A DNA stretch of 64,000 nt from Thermoleophilaceae bacterium (GTDB taxonomy: Bacteria; Actinomycetota; Thermoleophilia; Solirubrobacterales; Thermoleophilaceae). Each line of letters begins with the position of its first letter. Position 1 is the stretch's first letter. Position numbers and translations under genes: made by a program. The notes below the pieces were generated by a model that was given only the letters and a program-made list of their open reading frames with translations, did not search any database and was not told where the DNA came from. Location: positions 1 to 64,000 of the forward strand of contig JBBDYQ010000014.1 of the NCBI GenBank assembly GCA_040901445.1, read 5' to 3'. This document shows positions 31,625 through 39,297 of this stretch, piece after piece.

Positions 31625-32284
31625 ATGGACGAGGCCGGGTCAGGCGGCGCGACGACGATCGTCGTCGCCGACGACCACCAGGTGGTGCGCAGCGGGCTGC
31701 GGATGTTGCTGGATGCCCAGCCGGACCTGCAGGTCGTGGCGGAGACGGGCGACGTGCCCGCCACCGTCCGCTCCCTGAAGGGCCACCGCCCGCGAGTGCT
31801 CATCCTCGACCTCAACATGCCGGGCGAGCCCAGCCTGCCGGCCATCCCGTCGCTGCGCGAGGCGTCGCCCGAGACGCGCATCGTCGTGCTCACCATGCAG
31901 GACGACCCCGCGTTCGCCCGCGAGGCGCTGCAGGCGGGCGCCCTCGGCTACGTGCTCAAGGAGGCCGCCGACGTGGAGCTCGTCCGCGCCGTGCGCCTGG
32001 CCGCGGAGGGCCGCACCTACCTCCACCCCGAGCTCGGCGCCCGGCTCGCGGCCGAGCCCACGCGCGATCCGCGGCCGGACGACCTCACCGGGCGCGAGAT
32101 CGACGTGCTGCGCCTGATCACGCTCGGCCACACGAACGCGGAAGTGGCCTCCATGCTCTATCTCAGCGTGCGCACGGTGGAGTCGCACCGCGCGAACATG
32201 CAGCAGAAGCTGAACATCTCCACGCGCGCCGGCCTGGTGCGCTACGCGCTCGATCGCGGGCTGCTGGCGGACCTCGACCGGTGA
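31625..32284 (+). CDS. NarL/FixJ-family response regulator
   Basis: The 219-aa product has a receiver domain with acidic pocket ADDHQVVRSGL and phosphoacceptor Asp62 (LILDLNMPG), Thr in VVLTMQDD and Lys in YVLKEAAD. A LuxR-type helix-turn-helix follows (DLTGREIDVLRLITLGHTNA, RTVESHRANMQQKL). No histidine kinase gene is adjacent; the upstream PAS-GGDEF-EAL gene is 35 bp away on the same strand and may be cotranscribed. Its DNA targets are unknown. Confidence 0.95.
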   Translation: MDEAGSGGATTIVVADDHQVVRSGLRMLLDAQPDLQVVAETGDVPATVRSLKGHRPRVLILDLNMPGEPSLPAIPSLREASPETRIVVLTMQDDPAFAREALQAGALGYVLKEAADVELVRAVRLAAEGRTYLHPELGARLAAEPTRDPRPDDLTGREIDVLRLITLGHTNAEVASMLYLSVRTVESHRANMQQKLNISTRAGLVRYALDRGLLADLDR

Positions 32285-32315
32285 AGACGGTCCTCGTGAC
32301 CGGCTGCTCGCCCGC

Positions 32316-32999
32316 TCACACGCGGGTGAGCATCGCGCGCAGCGGCTCCGGCGGCGCGTCGCGCTCGGCCAGGTGGGTCCCCACCTTGCGCTTCACGCGC
32401 TGCAGCGCGTTGTCCACCGTCTTGGTGTCGCATGCCAGCCGGTCGGCGATCGCCTCGTAGGAGTGCCCGTCCAGGTAGAGGGAGAGCACGGCGCTCTCCA
32501 GGTCGGACAGCACGCTCGACAGGCAGGCCACGAGGCTGTGCAGCTCCTCGCTGGAGATGACCTTGTTCGCCGGCTCGTGAACGTCGGGCCCGGGGAGCAC
32601 GTCCTCCAGCGTGGGCTCGGAGTCCCCGGACGCCGACGGCGCCTGCGAGAACGAGACGTATTGGTTGAGCGGCGTGTGCTTGTTGCGCGTGGCGGTCTTC
32701 ACCGCCGTGATGATCTGGCGCGTGATGCACAGCTCCGCGAAGTTGCGGAAGCTCGACTCGCGGTCCGAGCGGTAGTCGCGCACCGCCTTGTAGAGGCCCA
32801 CGAGGCCTTCCTGGATGAGGTCGTCGGCGTCGCCGCCCACGAGGAAGTAGGAGGAGGCCTTCAGCCTGACGAAGCCGTAGTAGCGCTTGACGATGCGGTC
32901 GTACGCGTCCGGCCGGCCCTGCTTGGCGAGCGCGATGAGGTAGTGATCATCAAGCTCGACTTCAGAATGAGACTTGAACGCGGTAGAGGAGATGGCCAC
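32316..32999 (-). CDS. SigH/Spo0H-like RNA polymerase sigma factor
   Basis: The 227-aa product has sigma region 2 (DDHYLIALAKQGRPDAYDRI, DADDLIQEGLVGLYKAVRDY, FRNFAELCITRQIITAVKTA) and region 4 (SDLESAVLSLYLDGHSYEAI, DTKTVDNALQRVKRKVGTHL). Length and the TRNKHTPLN motif match the Bacillus SigH (sigma-30) class rather than ECF factors. I chose GTG 32999 with GAAAGGA 8 nt upstream; an in-frame extension to 33083 is rich in Gly/Arg and unlikely. A TTGACA promoter lies upstream, giving a leader of about 135 nt. It is the last gene of the block running leftward from rlmB. Confidence 0.93.
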   Translation of the reverse strand: MAISSTAFKSHSEVELDDHYLIALAKQGRPDAYDRIVKRYYGFVRLKASSYFLVGGDADDLIQEGLVGLYKAVRDYRSDRESSFRNFAELCITRQIITAVKTATRNKHTPLNQYVSFSQAPSASGDSEPTLEDVLPGPDVHEPANKVISSEELHSLVACLSSVLSDLESAVLSLYLDGHSYEAIADRLACDTKTVDNALQRVKRKVGTHLAERDAPPEPLRAMLTRV

Positions 33000-33140
33000 G
33001 GATGGTCCTTTCTCGGGCCCGGGTGGACCCCGACGATCTGTGGCGCGCGTACCTCCCCTGGCAGCGCCCCGAATGAGCTGCACCCCGACGGTTCCTCCCT
33101 CTGGGAGCTAACCCTCTAGTGCAGCTTCAAGCTGGCGCGA

Positions 33141-33169
33141 GTATTACGGAGGTTATGGAGCCTTGTCAA
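33141..33169 (-). promoter_or_regulatory. Sigma-A-type promoter of the SigH-like gene
   Basis: On the minus strand a perfect TTGACA (33169-33164) is followed after 17 bp by TAATAC (33146-33141). The promoter overlaps the end of rlmB, so the sigma gene can be transcribed separately. The leader between it and GTG 32999 contains a small hairpin (CTCCC/GGGAG) and is long enough to hold regulatory structure that I could not identify. Confidence 0.6.
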
Positions 33170-33848
33170 GCCTGGACTGCAAGATTCCGTACACGAGTGC
33201 GGCGGCGGCGCTGGAGACGTTGAGTGAGGCGACCTTCCCGCGCACCGGCAGCGCCACGAGCTCGTCGCAGGCGTCGCGCACGCGCGGGCGCAGGCCGCCG
33301 CCCTCCGAGCCCATGACGAGCACGGTCTTCCCGGCGTAGTCCGGCCGCGTGTACGGCACGCCGCCGGGGTCGGCGCCGTACACCCAGGCGCCCGCCTCCT
33401 TGGCCTGCGCGAGCCAGTCGGCCACATTGCGCACGCGCGCAACGTGGAGGTGCTCCACGGCGCCGGCGGATGCCTTGCAGGCGGCCGGCGTGATCTCGGC
33501 GGAGCGCCGCTCGGGGATGACCACGCCCGAGGCGCCCGCACACTCGGCCACCCGGCACACCGCCCCGAGGTTGCGGGGATCGGTGACCTGGTCCAGGCAC
33601 ACCACCAGCGCGTCGTCGGCCGCCAGCAGCCCGTCCCCGTCCGCGTAGGGATACGCGCCGGCGTCGGCGCACACGCCCTGGTGATCGGGTGACCCGCAGC
33701 GCTCGGTGAGCTGGTGGTCGTCCGCCGCCTCCACAGCCACGCCCTGGAGCCAGGGCTCGCGGGCGGCGCCCTGAGCCGCCCACACACGGGTCACCCGCCG
33801 GCGCCCCCGCAGCGCCTCGCGCACCGGGTTGCGCCCGTAGAGGATCAT
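33153..33848 (-). CDS. rlmB: 23S rRNA (guanosine-2'-O-)-methyltransferase RlmB / TrmH family
   Basis: The 231-aa SPOUT-class methyltransferase begins MILYGRNPVREALRGRR. The trefoil-knot motifs are DQVTDPRNLGAVCRVAECAG (motif 1), KTVLVMGSEGGGLRPRVRDA (motif 2) and LPVRGKVASLNVSSAAAALVYG (motif 3). It methylates a guanosine ribose in rRNA using S-adenosylmethionine. It starts directly after cysS with no gap, an arrangement widely conserved in actinobacteria and firmicutes. Length is slightly short because the N-terminal substrate-binding domain is trimmed. Confidence 0.92.
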   Translation of the reverse strand: MILYGRNPVREALRGRRRVTRVWAAQGAAREPWLQGVAVEAADDHQLTERCGSPDHQGVCADAGAYPYADGDGLLAADDALVVCLDQVTDPRNLGAVCRVAECAGASGVVIPERRSAEITPAACKASAGAVEHLHVARVRNVADWLAQAKEAGAWVYGADPGGVPYTRPDYAGKTVLVMGSEGGGLRPRVRDACDELVALPVRGKVASLNVSSAAAALVYGILQSRLDKAP

Positions 33849-35219
33849 CTATGCCCGCTCGATGCGCGGGCCCTCCGGGGTGTCGCGCACAACCCAGCCG
33901 AGCGCCGCGGACTCGTCGCGCTTGGCGTCCGCGGTCTCGAAGTCGCGGGCGTCGCGTGCCGCCTGGCGCTCGTCCACCAGGCGGCGGACCTCGGCCGGCA
34001 CCTCCTCCGCGGAGCAGTCGAGCAGGCCCTCGAGGCCCAGCGCCCAGAGCATGTCGCGGAACGCGCCCACGCCGAGCGTCTCCCCGCCGTCGAGGCGGCG
34101 ATTGCCCTCGGCGATCCAGCCGAACAGCTCGCCCCGGCAGGCGCCCGCGGTGTCGAAGTCATCAGCCAGGCGGTCGAAGAAGCGCTGCTCGAACGGCGCC
34201 AGCGCATCCGGCTGCGGCGCGTCCGGGTCGAGCCGGCGGCAGAACTCGCGCACTCGGTCCACGCGCGCGGAGGCATCGGTGAGGGCGTCGGGCGAGAAGG
34301 CCAGCGGCTTGCGGTAGTGGCCGCCCACGAGGTACATGACCAGCGTGTCGCGCCCATAGGTGTCGAGTGCCTCGCTCAGCTGGAAGATGTTGCCCACCGA
34401 CTTGGCCATCTTCTCGCCCTCGATGCGGATCATCCCGTTGTGCATCCAGAGCCGGGCGAGCGGCCTGCCGCGCCCGGCCTCGGTCTGGGCGATCTCGTTC
34501 TCGTGGTGGGGGAAGATCAGGTCGGAGCCGCCGCCGTGGATGTCGAAGTCCAGGCCGAGGATGTGCTCGGCCATGGCGGAGCACTCGATGTGCCAGCCCG
34601 GGCGCCCGCGCCCCCAGGGCGCGTCCCACGCCGTGTCCTCACCCGGCTTCTGGGCCTTCCACAGCGCGAAGTCGTGCGGGCTCTCCTTGAGCGCCATCGT
34701 GACCCGCGAGTCCTCCTCCCCCTGGTCCATGTCGTCGAGCTCCCGGTTGGAGAGCTTGCCGTAGCCCTCGTGCGACGCCACGCGGAAGTACACGTCGCCT
34801 CCGGACTCGTAGGCGTGGCCCCCGTCGAGGAGTGCCTGGATGAGGTCCACGATTCCGTCGATCGTCTCGCTGGCCAGCGGCTCTGAGTCGGGGCGGCCCA
34901 AGCCGAGGCGGTCGGTGTGGTCGACGTAGTGGGCGGTCATCTCTCGCGCCAGCTCCTCACTGGTGACGTCATGCTCCCGCGCGGCGGCGTAGATCTTGTC
35001 GTTGACGTCGGTGACGTTGACCACCAGCGTGACGTCGTAGCCCTCGTGCTCGAGGAAGCGCTTGAGCAGCGAATAGACCACGTAGGGCCGGGCGTTGCCG
35101 ACGTGGATGCGCGAGTACACCGTGGGGCCGCAGGCGTAGATGCCCGCCTTGCCGGGGTCGCGCGGCTCGAGCGGGCGCTCCTCACCGGTGAGCGTGTCAT
35201 GCAGGCGGATCGTGCGCAT
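33849..35219 (-). CDS. cysS: Cysteinyl-tRNA synthetase
   Basis: The 456-aa class I synthetase charges tRNA-Cys. Seen are the zinc ligand Cys30 in YACGPTVYSRIHVGNARPYV, the HVGN form of the HIGH motif (39-42), WHIECSAMA, the GGGSDLIFPHHENEIAQTEA block and KMAKS (270-274). The C-terminal anticodon-binding domain is present. The start is ATG 35219. It follows ispF after 113 bp and runs straight into rlmB. The order ispD-ispF-cysS-rlmB is typical of actinobacteria. Confidence 0.97.
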   Translation of the reverse strand: MRTIRLHDTLTGEERPLEPRDPGKAGIYACGPTVYSRIHVGNARPYVVYSLLKRFLEHEGYDVTLVVNVTDVNDKIYAAAREHDVTSEELAREMTAHYVDHTDRLGLGRPDSEPLASETIDGIVDLIQALLDGGHAYESGGDVYFRVASHEGYGKLSNRELDDMDQGEEDSRVTMALKESPHDFALWKAQKPGEDTAWDAPWGRGRPGWHIECSAMAEHILGLDFDIHGGGSDLIFPHHENEIAQTEAGRGRPLARLWMHNGMIRIEGEKMAKSVGNIFQLSEALDTYGRDTLVMYLVGGHYRKPLAFSPDALTDASARVDRVREFCRRLDPDAPQPDALAPFEQRFFDRLADDFDTAGACRGELFGWIAEGNRRLDGGETLGVGAFRDMLWALGLEGLLDCSAEEVPAEVRRLVDERQAARDARDFETADAKRDESAALGWVVRDTPEGPRIERA

Positions 35220-35332
35220 CGGCGGGGAGCGTACCGGCGGGAAGCCGTCCGTTCGCCCGCAGGATCTTGAGCGTGTGCACCGTGATGTAGCCGCGCCAGC
35301 GACCACGGCGGCACGACCACTGCGATGACCAT

Positions 35333-35815
35333 CTAGTCGGCCAAGTCCACCGTGGCCACCGCGAGCGCAGCGATGCCCTCGCCGCGCCCCACGAAGCCCA
35401 TGCCCTCGTTCGTCGTGAACTTCACGCTCGCGCCCGCGGGCCCCAGCCCGAGCGCGCCGCCCAGGGTCTCGCGGATGTCCTCCCTGAAGCCGCCCAGCTC
35501 GGGCGCCTCGCAGATGACTGTGGCGTCCACGTGCAGCGGGCGGTAGCCGAGGTCCTCGAGCAACTCGAGCACGTGGGCCAGCAGCGCCGTGCTGTCCGCG
35601 CCCGCCCACTTCGTGTCGGTGTCCGGGAAGTGCTGGCCGATGTCTCCGAGGCCGGCGGCGCCCAGCAGCGCGTCGATGACGGCGTGGGTGAGCACGTCGG
35701 CGTCGGAGTGCCCTGCCAGGCCCCGTTCGGCGGGTATCTCCAGGCCACCGAGGATGAGCGGGCGCCCCTCCACGAAGCGATGGGAGTCGTAGCCGATGCC
35801 CGAGCGGGCGCTCAC
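35333..35815 (-). CDS. ispF: 2-C-methyl-D-erythritol 2,4-cyclodiphosphate synthase
   Basis: The 160-aa product is the fifth enzyme of the MEP isoprenoid pathway. The zinc motif is GYDSHRF (Asp, His), followed by the HSDADVLTHAVIDALLGAA signature and the substrate loops DIGQHFPDTD and KFTTNEGMGFVGRGEGI. I set the start at GTG 35815 (VSARSGIGYDSHRF); an upstream extension is Arg/Ala-rich and lies inside the PHP gene. The start overlaps the PHP gene stop by 4 bp, so ispD, PHP and ispF are tightly coupled. Confidence 0.95.
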   Translation of the reverse strand: MSARSGIGYDSHRFVEGRPLILGGLEIPAERGLAGHSDADVLTHAVIDALLGAAGLGDIGQHFPDTDTKWAGADSTALLAHVLELLEDLGYRPLHVDATVICEAPELGGFREDIRETLGGALGLGPAGASVKFTTNEGMGFVGRGEGIAALAVATVDLAD

Positions 35816-36633
35816 CCCAGCGGCTCCATCCGGCGCCGGCGGCGGTCGAACACGGCGATCTCGGACACCCCGAGCGAGCGCAGCAGCTCGACGGCGCGTT
35901 CGTAGCGGTGCCCCACGTGCCCGGGCACGTGCGCGTCGCTGGACAGCGCCACGGGCCGCCCGGCCTCCAGGCACAGCTCGAGGAAGGCCGGCGCGGGGTA
36001 GATCTCCCCCACCGGTTTGCGCAGCCCGGCAGTCGACACCTCGATGGCCACGTCCGAGTCGGCGATGCCGTCCATCGCGCGATCGTAGAAGCGCCGCAGG
36101 TCACCGTCGGGCACGGGACGGTCGGATCCCCAGACCTTCACGAGGTCCGGGTGGGCCAGGATGTCGAACATCCCGCTGCGCGCCGCCTCGCCGAGCGTCT
36201 CGAAGTAGCGCCTCCAGACGCGCTCCGGCGAGCCGCCCGTGCTCCACACGTCCCAGTCGCCGGCCATGTCCACGGCGTCATCGTGCAGGAAGTGGACCGA
36301 GCCCACCACGTAGTCCCATTCCTGCTCGTCGAGCATCGCGGCCATGCGGTCCTCGGCGCCGGGCACGAAGTCCGCCTCGATGCCCAGCTTGAGCGGCGTC
36401 TCCTCGCGCACGAAGCGGCAGTACTCCTCGATGTCGTCGGTGGCAGCGGCGCGCCAGAATGGGTGCTGCCAGACGTCGAGGGCGCGGGAGAAGCGGTGCA
36501 CGTGCTCGGACACCCCGAGCTCTGAGATGCCCCGCTCCCGAGCCGCGTCGAGGTAGCGCTCGACGTTGGCCGCGCTGCGGTAGTCGGGGTCCTCGTCGTC
36601 GGGGCGCAGGTGGACGTGGTAGTCCGTGAGCAT
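35812..36633 (-). CDS. PHP-domain phosphatase (histidinol-phosphatase-like)
   Basis: The 273-aa product has the four PHP metal motifs: DYHVHLRPDD, GVSEHVHRF, GIEADFVPGAED with VGSVHFLHDD, and DILAHPDLVKV plus SSDAHVPGHVGHRYE. It resembles HisK-type histidinol-phosphate phosphatase. I chose ATG 36633 (MLTDYHVHLRPDDEDP). It sits between ispD and ispF with 1-bp and 4-bp overlaps, an unusual place for a histidine-pathway enzyme. It may act on another phosphate ester in this organism; sequence alone cannot decide. Confidence 0.88.
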   Translation of the reverse strand: MLTDYHVHLRPDDEDPDYRSAANVERYLDAARERGISELGVSEHVHRFSRALDVWQHPFWRAAATDDIEEYCRFVREETPLKLGIEADFVPGAEDRMAAMLDEQEWDYVVGSVHFLHDDAVDMAGDWDVWSTGGSPERVWRRYFETLGEAARSGMFDILAHPDLVKVWGSDRPVPDGDLRRFYDRAMDGIADSDVAIEVSTAGLRKPVGEIYPAPAFLELCLEAGRPVALSSDAHVPGHVGHRYERAVELLRSLGVSEIAVFDRRRRRMEPLG

Positions 36634-37265
36634 CAGGCAGACATCAGAACGTCGGCGATCACCAGGTCGGCCGGGCGGGTGACCTTGATGTTCTCGGGCG
36701 GGGCCTCCACGATGCACACCGCCCCGCCGGCGGCCTCCACCAGCGCAGCGTCGTCGGTGGCGGCGGCGAGCGCCTCGTCATCGATGTCCAGCGCGCGGCG
36801 CAGCACGTCCGCGCGGAAGGCCTGCGGGGTCTGGATGGCCCACAGCACCGAGCGGTCGAGGGTGCGCAGCACGCGGCCGCCGCCGTCGGCCTCCTTCATG
36901 CTGTCGGTGACCCTGGCGGCGGCGATGGCCCCATCCGTCCCGTCGAGCGCGTCCACGCAGCGGCGCACCAGGTCCGGCGTCACGAGCGGGCGCGCGGCGT
37001 CGTGCACCACGGCGACGGTGGCCTCGGGGGCGGCCGCCAGCGCGAGGCGCACCGACGCCGAGCGCGACGGCCCGCCCAATACGCGGTCGGGCGCCTCCTC
37101 CCAGCCGGGCGGGACGGCCACCACCACGCGCTCGCACACCTCGGCGAGCGCGTCGATGCTCCAGTCCAGCAGCGCTCGGCCTCGCAACGGGACGAACGCC
37201 TTGGGACCCGGGGCCCCAAGGCGCTCTCCGCTGCCGGCCGCGGGAACGATCCCGACGACGGCCAA
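36633..37265 (-). CDS. ispD: 2-C-methyl-D-erythritol 4-phosphate cytidylyltransferase
   Basis: The 210-aa product is the third enzyme of the MEP pathway. The nucleotide-binding start is IVPAAGSGERLGAPGPKAFV with the key Lys22. Further motifs are VAVVHDAARPLVTPDLVRRC, AARVTDSMKEAD, LDRSVLWAIQTPQAF and PENIKVTRPADLVIAD. Length is typical. It overlaps the PHP gene by one base and follows carD by 22 bp, forming the carD-ispD-(PHP)-ispF unit seen, without PHP, in mycobacteria. Confidence 0.96.
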   Translation of the reverse strand: MAVVGIVPAAGSGERLGAPGPKAFVPLRGRALLDWSIDALAEVCERVVVAVPPGWEEAPDRVLGGPSRSASVRLALAAAPEATVAVVHDAARPLVTPDLVRRCVDALDGTDGAIAAARVTDSMKEADGGGRVLRTLDRSVLWAIQTPQAFRADVLRRALDIDDEALAAATDDAALVEAAGGAVCIVEAPPENIKVTRPADLVIADVLMSA

Positions 37266-37287
37266 TGTCTCTCAGCTCAGACGGGCG

Positions 37288-37908
37288 CTACTTCGCCGCC
37301 GCGGCGGCGCCGTTGCGGTCGGCGTGGGCGTCCTCGATCAGCGAGTCGAGATGCTCCTCAGCCTCGTCCTCCTCCATGTCGAGCGCGTACATCAGCTCGG
37401 ACGCGAGGATCTTCTTGGCGCGGGTGTACATCTGCTTCTCGCCCGTCGAGAGGCCCTTCTCGACCTCGCGGATGGCGAGGTTGCGCACAACCTCGGCGAG
37501 CTCGTACACGTCGCCCGTCTTGATCTTGTCCCGGTTGTGCTTGAAGCGCCGGTTCCAGTTCTTGGGCATCTCGCTCACGTCATCGCGGAGGACGGCGAGG
37601 ACCTTCTCGACCGCCTCGTCCCCGATCACGCGGCGAAGACCGGCCCTGCCGGCGTTCTCCGACGGGACCATCACGGTCATGTCGTTGTGGAGGATCTGGA
37701 TCGTGAGGTACTCGCGGCGCTCGCCGAGAACCTCCTTCAGCTCCTTCTTGAGGACCTTGCCTGCCCCGTGATGCGGGTAGACGACCTGATCCCCGATCTC
37801 GTATTCGATGTGCGGGATCTCGCGGTCGACGTCGAGGCCCTCGACTCCATCCAGCGTCTCCTCGGTGATGGTGTTCCCTCCTTCAGTCCGGCGCCGGTCC
37901 GGGCGCAC
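37288..37908 (-). CDS. carD: CarD-family RNA polymerase-binding regulator
   Basis: The product binds the RNA polymerase beta subunit and stabilises open complexes. The RID/Tudor-like domain is HIEYEIGDQVVYPHHGAGKV with REYLTIQILHNDMTVMVPSE, and the C-terminal helical domain is SEMPKNWNRRFKHNRDKIKT. The start is unresolved: GTG 37908 lies 3 bp after the disA stop without a ribosome-binding site. AAGGAGG (37883-37877) stands 7 nt before an in-frame ATC at 37869, which would give a 194-aa protein nearer the usual start. No ATG or GTG lies at that position. The gene order disA-carD-ispD is conserved in actinobacteria. Confidence 0.93.
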   Translation of the reverse strand: MRPDRRRTEGGNTITEETLDGVEGLDVDREIPHIEYEIGDQVVYPHHGAGKVLKKELKEVLGERREYLTIQILHNDMTVMVPSENAGRAGLRRVIGDEAVEKVLAVLRDDVSEMPKNWNRRFKHNRDKIKTGDVYELAEVVRNLAIREVEKGLSTGEKQMYTRAKKILASELMYALDMEEDEAEEHLDSLIEDAHADRNGAAAAAK

Positions 37909-37911
37909 GGC

Positions 37912-39021
37912 TCAGGTTTGCAGATAGCGGTCCACGAGGTTGATCTCCTGCAGCCGGCGAAGGCCCTCGCGGATGTCCTTCGCCCGCATGTCACCGACGC
38001 CGTCGACTGACTCCAGCTCCGGGTCGGTGGCGGCGAGAATCTCGTCAAGGCCCCCGAACTCCCGCACGATGCTCTGGATGACCAGCTTCGGGAGGCGGGG
38101 GATGCGGCCGAGGATGCGGTAACCCCTCGGCGAGGCGGCATGGTCCAGGGTGTTGAGCTTGCGGTCGTAGCCGAGCAGCTCGGACAGCCGCCCGAAGTCG
38201 AGCAGGTCCTGGTGCGTAAGGCGGGCGAGCGAGTCCAGCACGAGCGCGAAGCTCTCCTCGGAGTGCTCGGCGAGGTAGTCGTGCACCAGAGCGGCCTTCT
38301 CGGCGGCCACGCCCACCATGACCTCCTCCAGCTGCATCTCGATGAGCCGGCCCTCGGTGCCCAGCTCCACGATGTAGCGCTCGATCTCGACCGCCATGCG
38401 CGTGACCAGCTCGGCGCGCTGGAGCACCGTGAGCACGTCGTGCAAAGTGACGCCGCCCTCGAACTCGAGCGCGGTGAGGCGGGTGGAGACCTGATCGAGG
38501 CGGCTGCGGTACTTGTCGAGCGTGGCCAGGGCCTGGTTGGCCTTGGCGAGGATGGCCGGGATGTCCTCGAGGATGTACTTGGCGCCGTCGAGGTAGAGCG
38601 AGACCACGTCGCGGCTGCCGGAGATGGCGATCACCAGCGCGCCGGTCTGCTTGGACACGCGCTCGGCGGTGCGATGGCGGGTGCCGGTCTCCAGCGAGAG
38701 GATCGTGGGGTCCGGCATGAGCTGCACGTTGGCCCAGTTGATCTTCGTGCAGTTGGTGTTGAGGATGATCGCGCCGTCCATCTTGGCCAGCTGGTAGAGG
38801 AACGGCGGCGTGTAGTCGATGTCGAGCTTGATGCCGCCCGAGTAGAGGAAGGACAGCTCGTCCTGCTCGCCGATGCAGACGAGGGCGCCCGTGCGCGCCT
38901 GCACGATGTGGTCGATTCCCTCGCGGACCGCGGTGCCCGGGGCGATCATCTCGAGCGCCCGGACCAGCCGGGGCTCCTGACGGTTCGGTTCTGCGACGTC
39001 GTCCCCGGAGTGCACCTGCAT
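37912..39021 (-). CDS. disA: Diadenylate cyclase, DNA-integrity scanning protein DisA
   Basis: The 369-aa product makes c-di-AMP from two ATP and senses branched DNA. The DAC domain (about 15-150) has DGAIIL (82-87) and GTRHRTAER (113-121). A helical linker and a C-terminal helix-hairpin-helix domain (VIQSIVREFGGLDEILAATD, LESVDGVGDMRAKDIREGLR) follow. I chose ATG 39021 because TACAAT ends 7 nt before it and no ribosome-binding site exists, pointing to a leaderless mRNA; ATG 39051 is in frame but would lie upstream of that -10 box. It is divergent from a riboswitch that senses its product. Confidence 0.96.
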   Translation of the reverse strand: MQVHSGDDVAEPNRQEPRLVRALEMIAPGTAVREGIDHIVQARTGALVCIGEQDELSFLYSGGIKLDIDYTPPFLYQLAKMDGAIILNTNCTKINWANVQLMPDPTILSLETGTRHRTAERVSKQTGALVIAISGSRDVVSLYLDGAKYILEDIPAILAKANQALATLDKYRSRLDQVSTRLTALEFEGGVTLHDVLTVLQRAELVTRMAVEIERYIVELGTEGRLIEMQLEEVMVGVAAEKAALVHDYLAEHSEESFALVLDSLARLTHQDLLDFGRLSELLGYDRKLNTLDHAASPRGYRILGRIPRLPKLVIQSIVREFGGLDEILAATDPELESVDGVGDMRAKDIREGLRRLQEINLVDRYLQT

Positions 39022-39028
39022 CGCACCG

Positions 39029-39034
39029 ATTGTA
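39029..39034 (-). promoter_or_regulatory. -10 box of disA (leaderless)
   Basis: TACAAT on the minus strand (39034-39029) lies 7 nt before the preferred disA ATG. A weak -35 (CTGCAA) is 17 bp further upstream. This position predicts a transcript beginning at or next to the start codon. Confidence 0.5.
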
Positions 39035-39139
39035 GGGGACGTGTCCGGCATTTGCAGCCGTTTTCGGCTTTCTAGAGCGGTTCGTTGCCTGCGAAACACC
39101 GCAACTTTCCCCGCTCCGCTAGGTTTTACGCCTCAGTAC

Positions 39140-39280
39140 CGACCCTTGCTCAACCGCTTTTCGAGCCCGATCTCGGGAAGCGGCCGGGGGACCCAGGTTG
39201 TTTGGGGCGAATCGTCTCTGTGACGTAGCGCGACTCTTTCCGCGCGAGCCCGTCAGCTAACCCCGGAAGCGCTGACGAAA
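39140..39280 (+). promoter_or_regulatory. ydaO/yuaA-type c-di-AMP riboswitch
   Basis: The leader of the NlpC/P60 gene carries the conserved core of the ydaO class: CCGGGGGACCCA (39184-39195), TTTGGGGCGAATC (39201-39213) and CCCGTCAGCTAACC (39249-39262). Supporting stems are CCGCTT/AAGCGG (39154-39159, 39178-39183), CCCGA/TCGGG inside it, and GTCAGC/GCTGAC (39252-39257, 39271-39276). The class binds c-di-AMP and usually turns off cell-wall hydrolase or K+ transport genes. The coding start is about 20 nt beyond it. The c-di-AMP synthase gene disA is divergent, 276 bp from the NlpC/P60 start. Confidence 0.9.
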
Positions 39281-39297
39281 GAGAGGACCTTCCTCAC

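Noticed and set aside
32990-33140. Known riboswitch in the long leader of the SigH-like gene
   Set aside because: Only a small hairpin is visible; no conserved riboswitch core could be recognised.
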